From: Clostridium sardiniense
GTDB taxonomy: Bacteria > Bacillota > Clostridia > Clostridiales > Clostridiaceae
Assembly: GCF_016907995.1 (NCBI RefSeq)
Contig: NZ_JAFBDA010000007.1
Coordinates: 114,649 to 178,648, forward strand
DNA length: 64,000 bases
Direction: 5' to 3'
The translations under genes and the position numbers were made by a program. The notes under the pieces are model-generated. The model saw nothing but the letters and a program-made list of their open reading frames with translations, did no database searches and had not been told where the DNA came from. Below, in pieces: positions 54,123 to 62,693 of the stretch (position 1 is its first letter; the number at the start of each line of letters is the position of its first letter).

Positions 54123-54154
54123 AAAAGGAGGATTCAAATTCGAATCCTCCTTTT
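54123..54154 (-). terminator. Terminator after the HTH-TPR regulator pair (repeat copy 2)
   Basis: AAAAGGAGGATTC and GAATCCTCCTTTT again form a 13-bp stem with a six-base loop, followed on the minus strand by TTTTTG. The stem is identical to that at 49779-49810 and similarity continues about 25 bp on one side (AGTATCAA-type sequence). Confidence 0.8.
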
Positions 54155-54205
54155 ATTATGGGTAAGTATCAATATAAAATTTAATACTTTCCTTTAAAAT
54201 TCATA

Positions 54206-55468
54206 TTATATTTTTCTTTTTATGTTCATTGCTAATGTAAAATATTTTATTGAGTCTTGAACAGATTTAGTTTTATGGTACATATTAGCCATATCTATAT
54301 ATCTACTATATAAATCTTTTTTAGTACCAAACTTTACAAGGGAATCTAATGATAGATTCATATAAAGCTCTGCTTCTCTATATCTCTCTTGCATTTGAAG
54401 AAGCATTCCTTTTAAGTAATAAGCCTCTTCAATTAACTCTATATGATTTGTCTCTATTGCAATATTCAAAGCTTTATCTGCAAATTCATCTGCTAAATCT
54501 AGCTTATTATTTTTCTTAAGGAGTCTTGCCCCTTTTACATAGAGACTTCCAACATCGTAAAGTTGTTCTTGTGGTAATAAGTCAACAACTTCATTTATCT
54601 CATTTAAAGCTTTTTCATCTTCATTAACCCTAAAATAAGCGTCAGCATAATCAATTTTCGATTCTGCAATTCTTATATTATTGTTATTTAAAAACTCATA
54701 GGATTTTGATAAATAATCAGCCTTTCCTTCTCTATTATTAAGAATACTTATAAGAGAAGTAGCATAGTATATCTTACCTTTAAGGTCATCTGATTCTATA
54801 TTATCTGAATTCTCTTTTGCTATAGTTAAATACTTTTCTGCTTCATCATATTCCTCACATCTTAAAAGACACATTCCCTCTCTGTAACTCATGTAAGGGT
54901 ATAATTCATTTTTTGTATCATTTTTATCAATTAATATTTCTAAAACCCTATTATAGTAATTTCTAGCCTCACTATATTCTTTACTTGAATATAAATAGTT
55001 TGCCATATCTTTAAAGTATATTATAGTATTCTCATCTGTATTATTTCTTCTATATAAGTCATAATACTTTGGAACAAGTTCTAATATCTCATCTAACTTC
55101 TTTCCTCTTAAATAGTAATTAAATAGTCTATGTATTAAATCAAATGCTAATTCATAGTATTCATAATCAATAGCATATTCTAAATTTAACTGTATATCAT
55201 TCTCTATATTACTATCTGTCTTAGCTTCCTCATCAAAGATCTTCATATTTTCAATTATTTGCTCATAAATATCTTTTGCCAAATAACTATAATCTAGCTG
55301 TATGATATCTGCTATATATCTTAATATTTCTTCATCTGGCTTTACTTTTCCATTCTCTATACAACTCATCTTGGATATAGAAATTTCTTTCCCACACAAC
55401 TCTTTTAGCGTAATTCCTTTATATATCCTAGCTCTTTTTATCTTTTCTCCTGTTGAAAGTATCTCCAT
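54206..55468 (-). CDS. HTH-TPR transcriptional regulator, copy B
   Basis: The 420-residue protein has an N-terminal XRE-type helix-turn-helix (about 5-62; MEILSTGEKIKRARIYKGIT, then LKELCGKEISISKMSCIENG) followed by roughly eight tetratricopeptide-like helical repeats to the end. This is the architecture of RNPP-like and related TPR regulators, whose repeats bind small peptides or partner proteins. It lies 18 bp downstream of a paralogue, and just upstream in position of the lyase gene on the same strand, beyond a terminator. Regulation of the lyase by this pair is plausible but unproven. Confidence 0.82.
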   Translation of the reverse strand: MEILSTGEKIKRARIYKGITLKELCGKEISISKMSCIENGKVKPDEEILRYIADIIQLDYSYLAKDIYEQIIENMKIFDEEAKTDSNIENDIQLNLEYAIDYEYYELAFDLIHRLFNYYLRGKKLDEILELVPKYYDLYRRNNTDENTIIYFKDMANYLYSSKEYSEARNYYNRVLEILIDKNDTKNELYPYMSYREGMCLLRCEEYDEAEKYLTIAKENSDNIESDDLKGKIYYATSLISILNNREGKADYLSKSYEFLNNNNIRIAESKIDYADAYFRVNEDEKALNEINEVVDLLPQEQLYDVGSLYVKGARLLKKNNKLDLADEFADKALNIAIETNHIELIEEAYYLKGMLLQMQERYREAELYMNLSLDSLVKFGTKKDLYSRYIDMANMYHKTKSVQDSIKYFTLAMNIKRKI

Positions 55469-55486
55469 TTTTAACCCCCCACTTAG

Positions 55487-56788
55487 CTAGTTGTTTAGTA
55501 TTCCAATTTCCCTAAATATACTAACTCCCTCATCTAAATATCTCGCTGCATTCTCATCATTTTTCTCATCAATATAGAATTTTCCAAGCATAATAGCAAG
55601 TTCCCCTGCCTTTTGGACCAATTCTTTATTTTTTGCATACCTATAGCTATCTAACAAAATATTTTCTGCCTCTACTTTTCTATCATCAATAATACACATT
55701 CTATACTTTATTAAATTGCATTCTATTTTTTCTTCTGCATCCTCATCAGTAAGTTTATCAGATATTTGCTCTAATACCTCTTTACACTTATTTAAGTCTT
55801 TTATCTTTAAATAGTTTCTGCATATATTTATTAAAGTTTCAATTAACTTTTTATCATTATTTTGTACTCTCATATCCCTTGCAAGTTCATAATGCTTAAA
55901 TGATTCCTCTATATTTTCAAAATTATAGAAAAGTCTTCCTAGGTCATTTTCTATATTTGATATATTTGAAAAATCATTTAATTCTCTATAAATCTTTAAA
56001 GTTTTCTTTGAATACTTTATAGCATTTTCTAAATCTCCATTTTTATTATATTCTTCTGATAAGAATAATAATGTCTTCGCATATTTTTCTTTATTATTTA
56101 TCTTTTCAAACTTCTCTTTAGCCAAGAATGAATAATCTATAGCTCGTCCTATATTGTCCATTTCAAAATAAGTCTTAGCTAGATAGAAGTAGATTTCTCC
56201 TAAAAGATAATCTTCTCCAACTTCATTATCCATAAATACTTTTTCTGCTTGTTTTAAATAACTATTTGCAGAATAGTATGCTTTTAGTTCTAAAGTTATC
56301 TTTGCAAGATTTAAGAATGTCTGAATTATTTCTTTATGTCTGCTATTTTTTATAAAAATAACATTTGCTGATAAGAAATATTGTTGTGCTAATGTAAGCT
56401 CACCTTTTCCAACATGTATATTCGCTCTTAAATAAAGTATCTTTGCTTTCTTATATTCTAAATTATAAAGTTCTGCATAATATAGTGCATTCTCTATATA
56501 TTTCTCAGCTGCTGTAAATCCTTCATCTAATATATATGCCTCAGCTATTTGCTCATAATAAGTGCATACTTTTTCAGCTTGACTTTCTTCTGATTCCATT
56601 AAATACTCGACTGTTGTCTGTAAATTTGTTGCTAAATACTCTAATAAATCCATTGATGGATTTGATCTTCCTGATTCAACTAAACTAATCTGACCAGGAG
56701 TTATTCTGTCTTTAGCTAAGTCTTTTAATGTCATATTTAGTTCTTTTCTTTTTCTCTTTATCTTTTCTCCTAAAGATAGAATTTCCAT
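55487..56788 (-). CDS. HTH-TPR transcriptional regulator, copy A
   Basis: The protein (433 residues from the ATG at 56788) starts MEILSLGEKIKRKRKELNMT and has an XRE-type HTH (LKDLAKDRITPGQISLVESG) followed by about nine TPR-like repeats. A TTG 12 codons upstream is in frame, but AAAGGA stands at a proper distance from the ATG, and the paralogue starts with the same MEIL sequence. It is the first gene of the pair. Upstream are two copies of GTTTGTTAATTTT, candidate sites for its own binding. No small peptide-pheromone gene is evident nearby. Confidence 0.82.
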   Translation of the reverse strand: MEILSLGEKIKRKRKELNMTLKDLAKDRITPGQISLVESGRSNPSMDLLEYLATNLQTTVEYLMESEESQAEKVCTYYEQIAEAYILDEGFTAAEKYIENALYYAELYNLEYKKAKILYLRANIHVGKGELTLAQQYFLSANVIFIKNSRHKEIIQTFLNLAKITLELKAYYSANSYLKQAEKVFMDNEVGEDYLLGEIYFYLAKTYFEMDNIGRAIDYSFLAKEKFEKINNKEKYAKTLLFLSEEYNKNGDLENAIKYSKKTLKIYRELNDFSNISNIENDLGRLFYNFENIEESFKHYELARDMRVQNNDKKLIETLINICRNYLKIKDLNKCKEVLEQISDKLTDEDAEEKIECNLIKYRMCIIDDRKVEAENILLDSYRYAKNKELVQKAGELAIMLGKFYIDEKNDENAARYLDEGVSIFREIGILNN

Positions 56789-56825
56789 ACTCTTTCGTCC
56801 TTTTCTATTTCTTATTTTATTCAAT

Positions 56826-56921
56826 GTTTGTTAATTTTATTTACATTTTGTATAAATTTAAACCTATTATAACACGCTTCTTTGAATATATACAACATTC
56901 TTGTTAAAGTTTGTTAATTTT
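56826..56921. repeat. Two direct copies of a 13-mer upstream of the HTH-TPR operon
   Basis: GTTTGTTAATTTT occurs at 56826-56838 and 56909-56921, 83 bp (about eight helical turns) apart, with further similarity after each (ATTTACA versus TTTAACA). A partial copy, CTTGTTAAAG, is at 56900-56909. The placement around the operon's promoter region suggests an autoregulatory operator. Confidence 0.45.
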
Positions 56922-57001
56922 TTTAACAGTAAAGTTTAATTAAAATTAAATTCCTCACATATTTTTCAAAAGACTCGACATATTTAAGGTAATAAATTTA
57001 T

Positions 57002-57038
57002 AAAAAAACACTTACTATATTATAGTAAGTGTTTTTTT
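57002..57038. terminator. Terminator upstream of the HTH-TPR operon, after the 55-aa gene
   Basis: AAACACTTACTATA and TATAGTAAGTGTTT form a long perfect stem flanked by A and T runs. It ends the minus-strand 55-aa gene (stop at 57042). Confidence 0.85.
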
Positions 57039-57041
57039 AGA

Positions 57042-57209
57042 CTATCTTATCATTGACATCATATTGTCTACTCTAGCTGCATGCATCATTCTTCTACCGG
57101 CTCTTCTCATTGTTCTTCTAGTTCTTCTATCAATTTGTGGCATAATCATCATACTTACTGCTGTACCTATAACAGCACCTGCAGCCATTCCTCTAATTAA
57201 TCTACCCAT
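57042..57209 (-). CDS. Small basic Met/Arg-rich protein (55 aa)
   Basis: A 55-codon frame runs from ATG at 57209, preceded by AGAGGTG, to TAG at 57042-57044, with a perfect terminator right after it. The protein starts MGRLIRGMAAGAVIGTAVSM, a short hydrophobic Gly/Ala helix like the start of YtxH-type proteins, followed by an Arg-rich segment (DRRTRRTMRRAGRRMM) and a Met-rich end. Regulatory signals on both sides support a real gene. The function is unknown; a membrane-associated or nucleic-acid-binding role is conceivable. Confidence 0.7.
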   Translation of the reverse strand: MGRLIRGMAAGAVIGTAVSMMIMPQIDRRTRRTMRRAGRRMMHAARVDNMMSMIR

Positions 57210-57308
57210 AAATAACACCTCTTTAATAAAATTTTATTTGTTTCTGATGCTATTTTTATGTTATGTAGTTTATTTATTTTTAAACTAAGAAATTTATGGC
57301 TATGTGCA

Positions 57309-57983
57309 CTATATTATGCCTAATGCTGATTTTGCTAAAAGATCTGCCTTATCATTAAATCTATCTCCTGAATGACCTTTTACTTTTTTAAATCTTATAT
57401 TTATCTCATTCATTTTTTCTTGCATAAATTCATGATATTCTGCTGTTATTTCATTATTTCTTTTCCATGTTCCAAGAGCCCAAGATTCTATTCCTTGGTA
57501 ATCAAAAACTATGGATACAGACTTATATCCATTTTCTATTGCATATTCAACTGCCTTTTTAGCACCCAGAACCTCACCTGAAACATTTCTAAGTGGAATT
57601 GCCTTCTCATCAAAGCCAACACCATTGTCCTCATAAATAATTTCTCCATTATTTATTGCTAAAAGCCCATATGAAAAGTTTCCTTTTTGTACAGAAAAGC
57701 TTCCATCAACATAAATAGTTAAACCCTCTTCTGCTACAAAGCTCTCAGAAGAAACATCTTCATTATCACACTTACTTATATTATTTGATTTTATTTTTTT
57801 TGTACTTTTATTACTTCCGCCTTCTATATTTAAAAGAATAAATTCCTTCGCTTCATCCATTGTTTTAAAACTTTTATATATAGCACCTTTGCATCCTATA
57901 ACTTCGGCTTTGCATTCATCCCAAGTTGTAAAAATTTTAGGTACACCTGATTTTCCTTTAAATACTGAATAATACTTTGCCAT
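57309..57983 (-). CDS. rnhA: Ribonuclease H1 with N-terminal hybrid-binding domain
   Basis: The 224-residue protein starts with a caulimovirus-type RNA:DNA hybrid-binding domain (AKYYSVFKGKSGVPKIFTTWDEC to FKTMDEAKEF, about residues 2-48). An acidic and Lys-rich linker leads to an RNase HI catalytic domain (about 88-222). Catalytic carboxylates are in IYVDGSFS, GEVLGAKKAVEYAI, FDYQGIESWA and the terminal KADLLAKSAL region, with His in VKGHSGDRFND. It removes RNA from RNA-DNA hybrids in replication and repair. AAGGAGC lies before the ATG. Confidence 0.93.
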   Translation of the reverse strand: MAKYYSVFKGKSGVPKIFTTWDECKAEVIGCKGAIYKSFKTMDEAKEFILLNIEGGSNKSTKKIKSNNISKCDNEDVSSESFVAEEGLTIYVDGSFSVQKGNFSYGLLAINNGEIIYEDNGVGFDEKAIPLRNVSGEVLGAKKAVEYAIENGYKSVSIVFDYQGIESWALGTWKRNNEITAEYHEFMQEKMNEINIRFKKVKGHSGDRFNDKADLLAKSALGII

Positions 57984-58001
57984 ACTTTGCTCCTTTTTAA
58001 T

Positions 58002-59105
58002 TTACAATACACTTAATTGTTCTACAACATTATAAACCTTCTCCACATTTCTTGCACCTGTGAATCCTGATACATAATCAAGTCCACTCTTTAAAACTAA
58101 TATTAATTCATTTTTACCTGACCAATTTTCAACTATTACCTTTAAAGGAACATCATTAGCTATTCTATTTAATGCAAAGAAAAGGACAGCTAAATCATCA
58201 ATCTTACCTATAAAAGGTATATTACTTGGTATCATATCTGTTGGACAAACTATATATGCTATAGATCCAGATACTGCAAGTTTTGTTTTAAGTGGCACTC
58301 TATCATCCTTTAATAGTCTAAATATTAATGCTGCTAAATCTGGTATTAAGAATAAATAATCTGAATATTGTTTTGCATTATCAGGTAATTTATTTTCTAC
58401 TTTTTCTTTAGTAGCGTTTCTTCCTACTGAATAATAATCATCTTTTTTATCAGTATCTTGAAGTACTTCTTTTATTTCTAGAATTTCTTTTTCTTCAATT
58501 AATTCTTCTATTTCTTCATCTATATATTCTTTATTATATCTAGTAACACTATCTTTTAATCCTAAAGCTTCTGTAGATACTATATCATTACTATTAATCT
58601 TTTCTATCGCTTCTTCTTTTTCTGAAACTTCATCTTTTTCAAATTTATTAATTATCTCACCTATGTTTACAGTTATATCATTAACATTAGCTACAATAAC
58701 ATTTCCTTTTATGTATGCTTCTTCAACACTTACTTTAACAAAAGGTACTTTTTCTAAAATTTGATCTATATCAACTGTTAATCTATCTTTAGTTGCATCT
58801 ATTCCAATATCACCTGCAGCTTTTAATCCAATTTTTAAAGCTAAACTTCTAAAAACTTTAAAGATTCCAAGCTTGTACACTTTCAGCTTAGAAAATCTTC
58901 CAATTATTTTTCCATTTTCTACTCCAAGTTCATCTATAATTGCTTCAAAATTTATTTTTAATCCCTTAGTAAAACTACCTTTAATTAAAACATTATTATT
59001 TATAATTACTTCATCTAAAATTAATCCTTTTACGTGAACAAAGTCGTTTACAATACTTAAAATATCTTTTCCTGTAAGGTTTACGCATACCTTTGATATA
59101 TTCAT
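58002..59105 (-). CDS. DUF1232 (YkvA-type) protein with an N-terminal polar domain
   Basis: The 367-residue protein (from the ATG at 59105, after GGGGAGGAAAATTTT) has an unrecognised beta-rich N-terminal half (about 1-165; IDQILEKVPFVKVSVEEAYIKG), a very acidic Glu-rich linker (about 165-235) and a DUF1232 domain (about 245-320) with VPLKTKLAVSGSIAYIVCPTDMIPSNIPFIGKIDD. DUF1232 proteins are small membrane-associated proteins of unknown role. The N-terminal domain could be a lipid-binding or scaffold module, but I cannot assign it. It lies 18 bp upstream of rnhA and may be co-transcribed. Confidence 0.72.
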   Translation of the reverse strand: MNISKVCVNLTGKDILSIVNDFVHVKGLILDEVIINNNVLIKGSFTKGLKINFEAIIDELGVENGKIIGRFSKLKVYKLGIFKVFRSLALKIGLKAAGDIGIDATKDRLTVDIDQILEKVPFVKVSVEEAYIKGNVIVANVNDITVNIGEIINKFEKDEVSEKEEAIEKINSNDIVSTEALGLKDSVTRYNKEYIDEEIEELIEEKEILEIKEVLQDTDKKDDYYSVGRNATKEKVENKLPDNAKQYSDYLFLIPDLAALIFRLLKDDRVPLKTKLAVSGSIAYIVCPTDMIPSNIPFIGKIDDLAVLFFALNRIANDVPLKVIVENWSGKNELILVLKSGLDYVSGFTGARNVEKVYNVVEQLSVL

Positions 59106-59428
59106 AAAATTTTCCTCCCCCAAATATTCTGTTATTCATTTAATTTTACCCTTTTATAGTTAGAATGTAAATTATATATAATCTAAGTAATATTTTTAAA
59201 TAATAATTTTTATAAGAGTCTATGTCTTAATATGGTATTGAAATATAGAACAAAAAATTATAGATGAAATCGTCCATCTGTTATACTCAATACATCCCAC
59301 ATGTTATTTTTTAGAAATTATGTTATAATAAGTTTCATAAAAACTATAATATAATAGACAATAATATTTAATTATTAGGTAATTGTTTATTAAACTAACC
59401 TATAAATAGGATTTTTTGAGGTGAATTG
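59106..59428. other. Gene-free stretch between divergent genes
   Basis: These 323 bases are very AT-rich and separate the minus-strand DUF1232 gene from the plus-strand acetyltransferase gene. A TATAAT within TTATGTTATAATAAG (about 59325-59335) may be the acetyltransferase -10, without a clear -35. I see no other structured element. Confidence 0.4.
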
Positions 59429-59929
59429 ATGTTTTTAATTCGTAAAGCTATTCCTGATGATGCATTGGGAATAACTATAGTAAACGTGTATACGTGGAAA
59501 ATAACCTATACAGGGTTGATACCTGATGAACTGATTGATAAAAGAATTGATAGCCTGAAATATTTAGCTAAAGAAATAAGAGAAGATATAGAAAAGAATA
59601 ATAATTTCATTGTGGCGTCTATTGAAAATACAATTATCGGATTCTGTAGTTACGGAAACTCAAGAAATGAATCATTTATGGATTCAGGAGAAATTAATGC
59701 ACTTTATGTACTTCATGGTTTTCAAGGCGAGGGTCTGGGTAAAGAGCTGTTTTTAGCTGGCGCTAAGGAATTAAAACATCTAGGATATTCTTCAGTAATA
59801 ATAAATTGTCTACAAGGAAATCCATCTATAGAGTTTTACAAACATATGGGTGGAAATGTTGTATCAGAAAGAAAAGATAAAATCAAAGGTACAGTTATTA
59901 CTGAAGATATTATATATATTAAAATATAA
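59429..59929 (+). CDS. GNAT family N-acetyltransferase
   Basis: The 166-residue protein begins MFLIRKAIPDDALGITIVNV and has the acetyl-CoA binding motif A in INALYVLHGFQGEGLGKELF near residue 90 (Q-x-x-G-x-G), then VIINCLQGNPSIEFYKHMGG near 130. This suits the RimI/PhnO-like branch that acetylates amines of small molecules or proteins; the substrate is unknown. The ATG at 59429 is favoured by GAGGTG five bases upstream; an adjacent TTG at 59426 is possible. Confidence 0.87.
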   Translation: MFLIRKAIPDDALGITIVNVYTWKITYTGLIPDELIDKRIDSLKYLAKEIREDIEKNNNFIVASIENTIIGFCSYGNSRNESFMDSGEINALYVLHGFQGEGLGKELFLAGAKELKHLGYSSVIINCLQGNPSIEFYKHMGGNVVSERKDKIKGTVITEDIIYIKI

Positions 59930-59986
59930 GGATAGCCTATATAGAATTTTATAAAGACAATATTAATACTATACAAATCTAACAGA

Positions 59987-60014
59987 AAACGGACAAGTTT
60001 ACACTTGTCCGTTT
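59987..60014. terminator. Bidirectional terminator between the acetyltransferase and metQ genes
   Basis: AAACGGACAAGT and ACTTGTCCGTTT form a perfect 12-bp stem with a four-base loop between converging genes. Confidence 0.85.
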
Positions 60015-60058
60015 AATTGTTGCTATTTATAAACAATAATTTAAAGTATAGCCCAGTT

Positions 60059-60868
60059 TTAAAATGCCGGAATAACCGCTCCATCATATTTCTCATTTAT
60101 AAAGTTTTTAACATCCTCTGATGTTAAAGCTTCTGTTAAGTCTTTAATCTTTTGGCTATCTTTATCAGCTTCTTTAACAGCTATAATATTTGCATATTGT
60201 TCTGCTGCTTTTGAGTTCTTATCTTCTACAATAAGCGCATCATTTTTAACTGAGAATCCAGCATCTATTGCATAGTTTCCATTTATAACAGCTACATCAA
60301 CATCATCTAATGCTCTTGGAATTGCAGCTGCTTCTAATTCTTTAAATTCAAAATTTTTCTTATTTTCCGTTATATCCTTTGGAGTTACAAGCTCTCCCTC
60401 TTTAACCTTTATAAGTCCATGAGATTCTAAAAGTTTAAGTGCTCTTGCTTCATTTGATGGATCATTTGGAATTGCTATAGTTGCTCCATCTTTTAAATCC
60501 TTAATATCTTTTATAGTTTTTGAATATAATCCTAATGGCTCTAAATGAACTTTTGCTGTATAAGTTAATCCCAAATTCTCAGCTTCATTTTGTTTATTCA
60601 AATATGGTATATGTTGAAAGAAGTTTGCATCTAAACTTCCTTCTGATAATGCCTTATTAGGTGTAACATAATCTGTAAATTCTTTTATATTTACTTTATA
60701 TCCCTTTTCCTCTAACTTAGGTTTTATATGTTCTACAATCTCCTTATGTGGAACTGGTGTAACTCCAATTGTTATTGTTTTGTCATCTTTAGAACTGCCC
60801 CCGCATCCTACTAACGCTAATGATAAAACTCCTACTAAAACTGTTGATATTAATCCTCTCTTTTTCAT
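60059..60868 (-). CDS. metQ: Methionine-binding lipoprotein MetQ
   Basis: The 269-residue protein has a lipoprotein signal with LVGCGGSS (lipidated Cys near residue 22) and the NlpA/MetQ fold: TIGVTPVPHKEIVEHIKPKL near residue 34, PYLNKQNEAENLGLTYTAKV near 88, IAIPNDPSNEARALKLLESHGLI near 130 and DVAVINGNYAIDAGF near 190. It binds methionine (or a derivative) outside the cell for MetNI. It is the last gene of the unit, 47 bp after metI. A SAM riboswitch controls the transcript. Confidence 0.93.
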   Translation of the reverse strand: MKKRGLISTVLVGVLSLALVGCGGSSKDDKTITIGVTPVPHKEIVEHIKPKLEEKGYKVNIKEFTDYVTPNKALSEGSLDANFFQHIPYLNKQNEAENLGLTYTAKVHLEPLGLYSKTIKDIKDLKDGATIAIPNDPSNEARALKLLESHGLIKVKEGELVTPKDITENKKNFEFKELEAAAIPRALDDVDVAVINGNYAIDAGFSVKNDALIVEDKNSKAAEQYANIIAVKEADKDSQKIKDLTEALTSEDVKNFINEKYDGAVIPAF

Positions 60869-60915
60869 ATTGAAAATCCCCCTTATTATTTATTGCTTTT
60901 TGCTAAATTTAATTT

Positions 60916-61554
60916 TTATTTTGAAAGTTTCTTATAAAAATAATTTCCTAAAGTCTGTAAAACTTGAACTATGATTATTAAAAGTATTACTGTTACTATC
61001 ATATAATCTGTTTCATATCTATGGTATCCATATCTTATAGCAACATCTCCAAGTCCTCCTCCAGCTACTGCCCCTGCCATAGCTGAATATCCAATTACGC
61101 TTATTATTGTTAATGTTAATCCGGAAATCATAGCTGGTATTGCTTCTTTAAACATTACCTTAAATATTATTTGACTATCTGTTGCCCCAAATGATTTTGC
61201 AGCTTCAATTACCCCTTTGTCCACTTCTCTTAATGCACTTTCTATTATTCTTGCAATAAAAGGTGCTGTTGCAATAGCAAGCGGAACTATCATAGCCTCT
61301 TTTCCAACAGTTGTCCCAACTATCAATTTACTAAGTGGGAATAATGCTACCATAAGTATTACAAATGGAAAACTTCTTAAAATATTTACTATAAAATCTA
61401 ATACTCTATATACACTTTTATTTGTCTTTAATCCATCTGGTGCAGTTAGTGTAAGAACTATGGCTATTATAATTCCAGCTATTAATGCACAAATTGTAGA
61501 TAATATTACCATATAGGCCGTTTCACCTGTAGCTTTTAATATTTCTTCAAACAT
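60916..61554 (-). CDS. metI: Methionine ABC transporter permease MetI
   Basis: The 212-residue protein has five membrane segments and the MetI pattern: FEEILKATGETAYMVILST at the start, LRSFPFVILMVALFPLSKLI near 65-85, IARIIESALREVDKGVIEAAKSFGATDSQII near 110-140 (EAA motif) and GAVAGGGLGDVAIRYGYHRYE near 175. Two copies form the channel used with MetN. It begins at the base adjacent to the metN stop, so the two are translationally coupled. Confidence 0.94.
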   Translation of the reverse strand: MFEEILKATGETAYMVILSTICALIAGIIIAIVLTLTAPDGLKTNKSVYRVLDFIVNILRSFPFVILMVALFPLSKLIVGTTVGKEAMIVPLAIATAPFIARIIESALREVDKGVIEAAKSFGATDSQIIFKVMFKEAIPAMISGLTLTIISVIGYSAMAGAVAGGGLGDVAIRYGYHRYETDYMIVTVILLIIIVQVLQTLGNYFYKKLSK

Positions 61555-62517
61555 CTATAATACCTCCCACTGAACATTCTTTCTTCTTAAATAATCTAAT
61601 ATACAGACCTCATCTTCCCTATTGATACTTATAACTAAACTTCCAAGTACATCCCCTCTAAATCTTTCAAGTTTGCCCCAAACTATTGAAAAATCTTTAT
61701 TTGTATCCTTTGCCATCTTAGTTATAAGCGCATTCTCTGAGAAGTCTTTTGGAAAGAATATTTTTATATTGACTCCATCATCAGGTAATATATCTACATC
61801 GTCATCCCCTAAGAATTTTTTAAGTGAAAGTCCTGGCTTTAAGAATAAATCTGCTGACTTACCTTGTGCTTTAACTACTCCCTCTTCTAAAAGTGTTATC
61901 TCTTCGCATACCTCCTTAACAACTTCCATTTGGTGGGTTACTATAACTATTGTTATTCCAAGTTCTTTATTTATTCTTGATAATAGTGATAGTATATCTT
62001 TAGTTGTCTTTGGATCTAGTGCTGATGTTGCTTCATCACATAATAAAATCTTTGGTTCTAAGGCTAGTGCTCTTGCAATTGCCACCCTTTGCTTTTGCCC
62101 CCCACTAAGCTCAGCTGGCTTGCTACTCGCTTTATCTTCTAGAGATACTAATCTTAATAATTCTAATACTCTCTCATTTATCTTTTCTTTGCTAAATCCC
62201 CAAACCTCTAAAGGTAATGCAATATTTTCATAAACATTCTTACGGCTTAAGAGGTTAAAACTTTGAAAAATCATTCCAAGGTCTTTTCTAAGTTCCCTTA
62301 TCTCTTTTTTATTTAATGTTTTAATCTCCTTTCCCATTACTTTTATTGAACCTGAATCATAACTCTCAAGCCCATTTAAACATCTTAGCAATGTTGATTT
62401 ACCTGCCCCACTATGTCCAATTATTCCATATATCGCTCCTTTCTTTATCTCTAATGATATATCTTTTAAAACCTCTGATTTTCCAAAATTCTTTTTTATG
62501 CTCTCTATCTTTATCAT
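61555..62517 (-). CDS. metN: Methionine ABC transporter ATP-binding protein MetN
   Basis: The 320-residue protein has Walker A GHSGAGKSTLLRCLNGLE near residue 33, signature LSGGQKQRVAIARALALEPK near 137, Walker B ILLCDEATSALDPKTT just after, and a C-terminal NIL regulatory domain (about 245-320) that binds methionine and causes trans-inhibition in related transporters. The NIL domain separates MetN from other amino acid ATPases. It is the first gene after the riboswitch leader and has GGGGGCAAAATTT before the ATG. Confidence 0.95.
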   Translation of the reverse strand: MIKIESIKKNFGKSEVLKDISLEIKKGAIYGIIGHSGAGKSTLLRCLNGLESYDSGSIKVMGKEIKTLNKKEIRELRKDLGMIFQSFNLLSRKNVYENIALPLEVWGFSKEKINERVLELLRLVSLEDKASSKPAELSGGQKQRVAIARALALEPKILLCDEATSALDPKTTKDILSLLSRINKELGITIVIVTHQMEVVKEVCEEITLLEEGVVKAQGKSADLFLKPGLSLKKFLGDDDVDILPDDGVNIKIFFPKDFSENALITKMAKDTNKDFSIVWGKLERFRGDVLGSLVISINREDEVCILDYLRRKNVQWEVL

Positions 62518-62546
62518 AAATTTTGCCCCCTTTTATGAAAATAAAT

Positions 62547-62613
62547 AAGAGTAGAAAAATACCTTTTAATGATTCTTTAACTCTTGGTTAAAGAATAGGT
62601 TTCTTCTACTCTT
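62547..62613 (-). promoter_or_regulatory. Long three-part hairpin in the metN leader
   Basis: Three nested arms pair: AAGAGTAGAA (62547-62556) with TTCTACTCTT (62604-62613), ACCT (62561-62564) with AGGT (62597-62600), and TTCTTTAAC (62573-62581) with GTTAAAGAA (62587-62595). The structure stands between the riboswitch terminator and the metN ribosome site and has no U tract, so it may be a stability or processing element. Confidence 0.5.
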
Positions 62614-62640
62614 TGCATCTTAAATTTAATAAAATAAAAA

Positions 62641-62669
62641 ATGCACTAGAGAATAAATCCCTAGTGCAT
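62641..62669 (-). terminator. Riboswitch-controlled terminator of metNIQ
   Basis: On the minus strand ATGCACTAG pairs with CTAGTGCAT (with AGGGATTTATTCTCT between), followed by TTTTTTATTTT. It lies about 25 bases after the SAM aptamer, the standard position for a transcription-off switch. Confidence 0.85.
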
Positions 62670-62693
62670 GATATAATCACCCTATTAATTCAT

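Noticed and set aside
49779..54154. Insertion sequence or composite transposon around the lyase gene
   Set aside because: There is no transposase, and the repeats are terminator hairpins; insertion by recombination remains only a possibility, noted separately.
56901..56929. TTGTTAA...TTAACAG resembling a second Rex operator
   Set aside because: The spacer is five bases instead of four and the run is mostly T. It is better explained as part of the duplicated GTTTGTTAATTTT element.
61622..62233. A 203-codon plus-strand open frame opposite metN
   Set aside because: It mirrors the metN coding sequence and has no family features.
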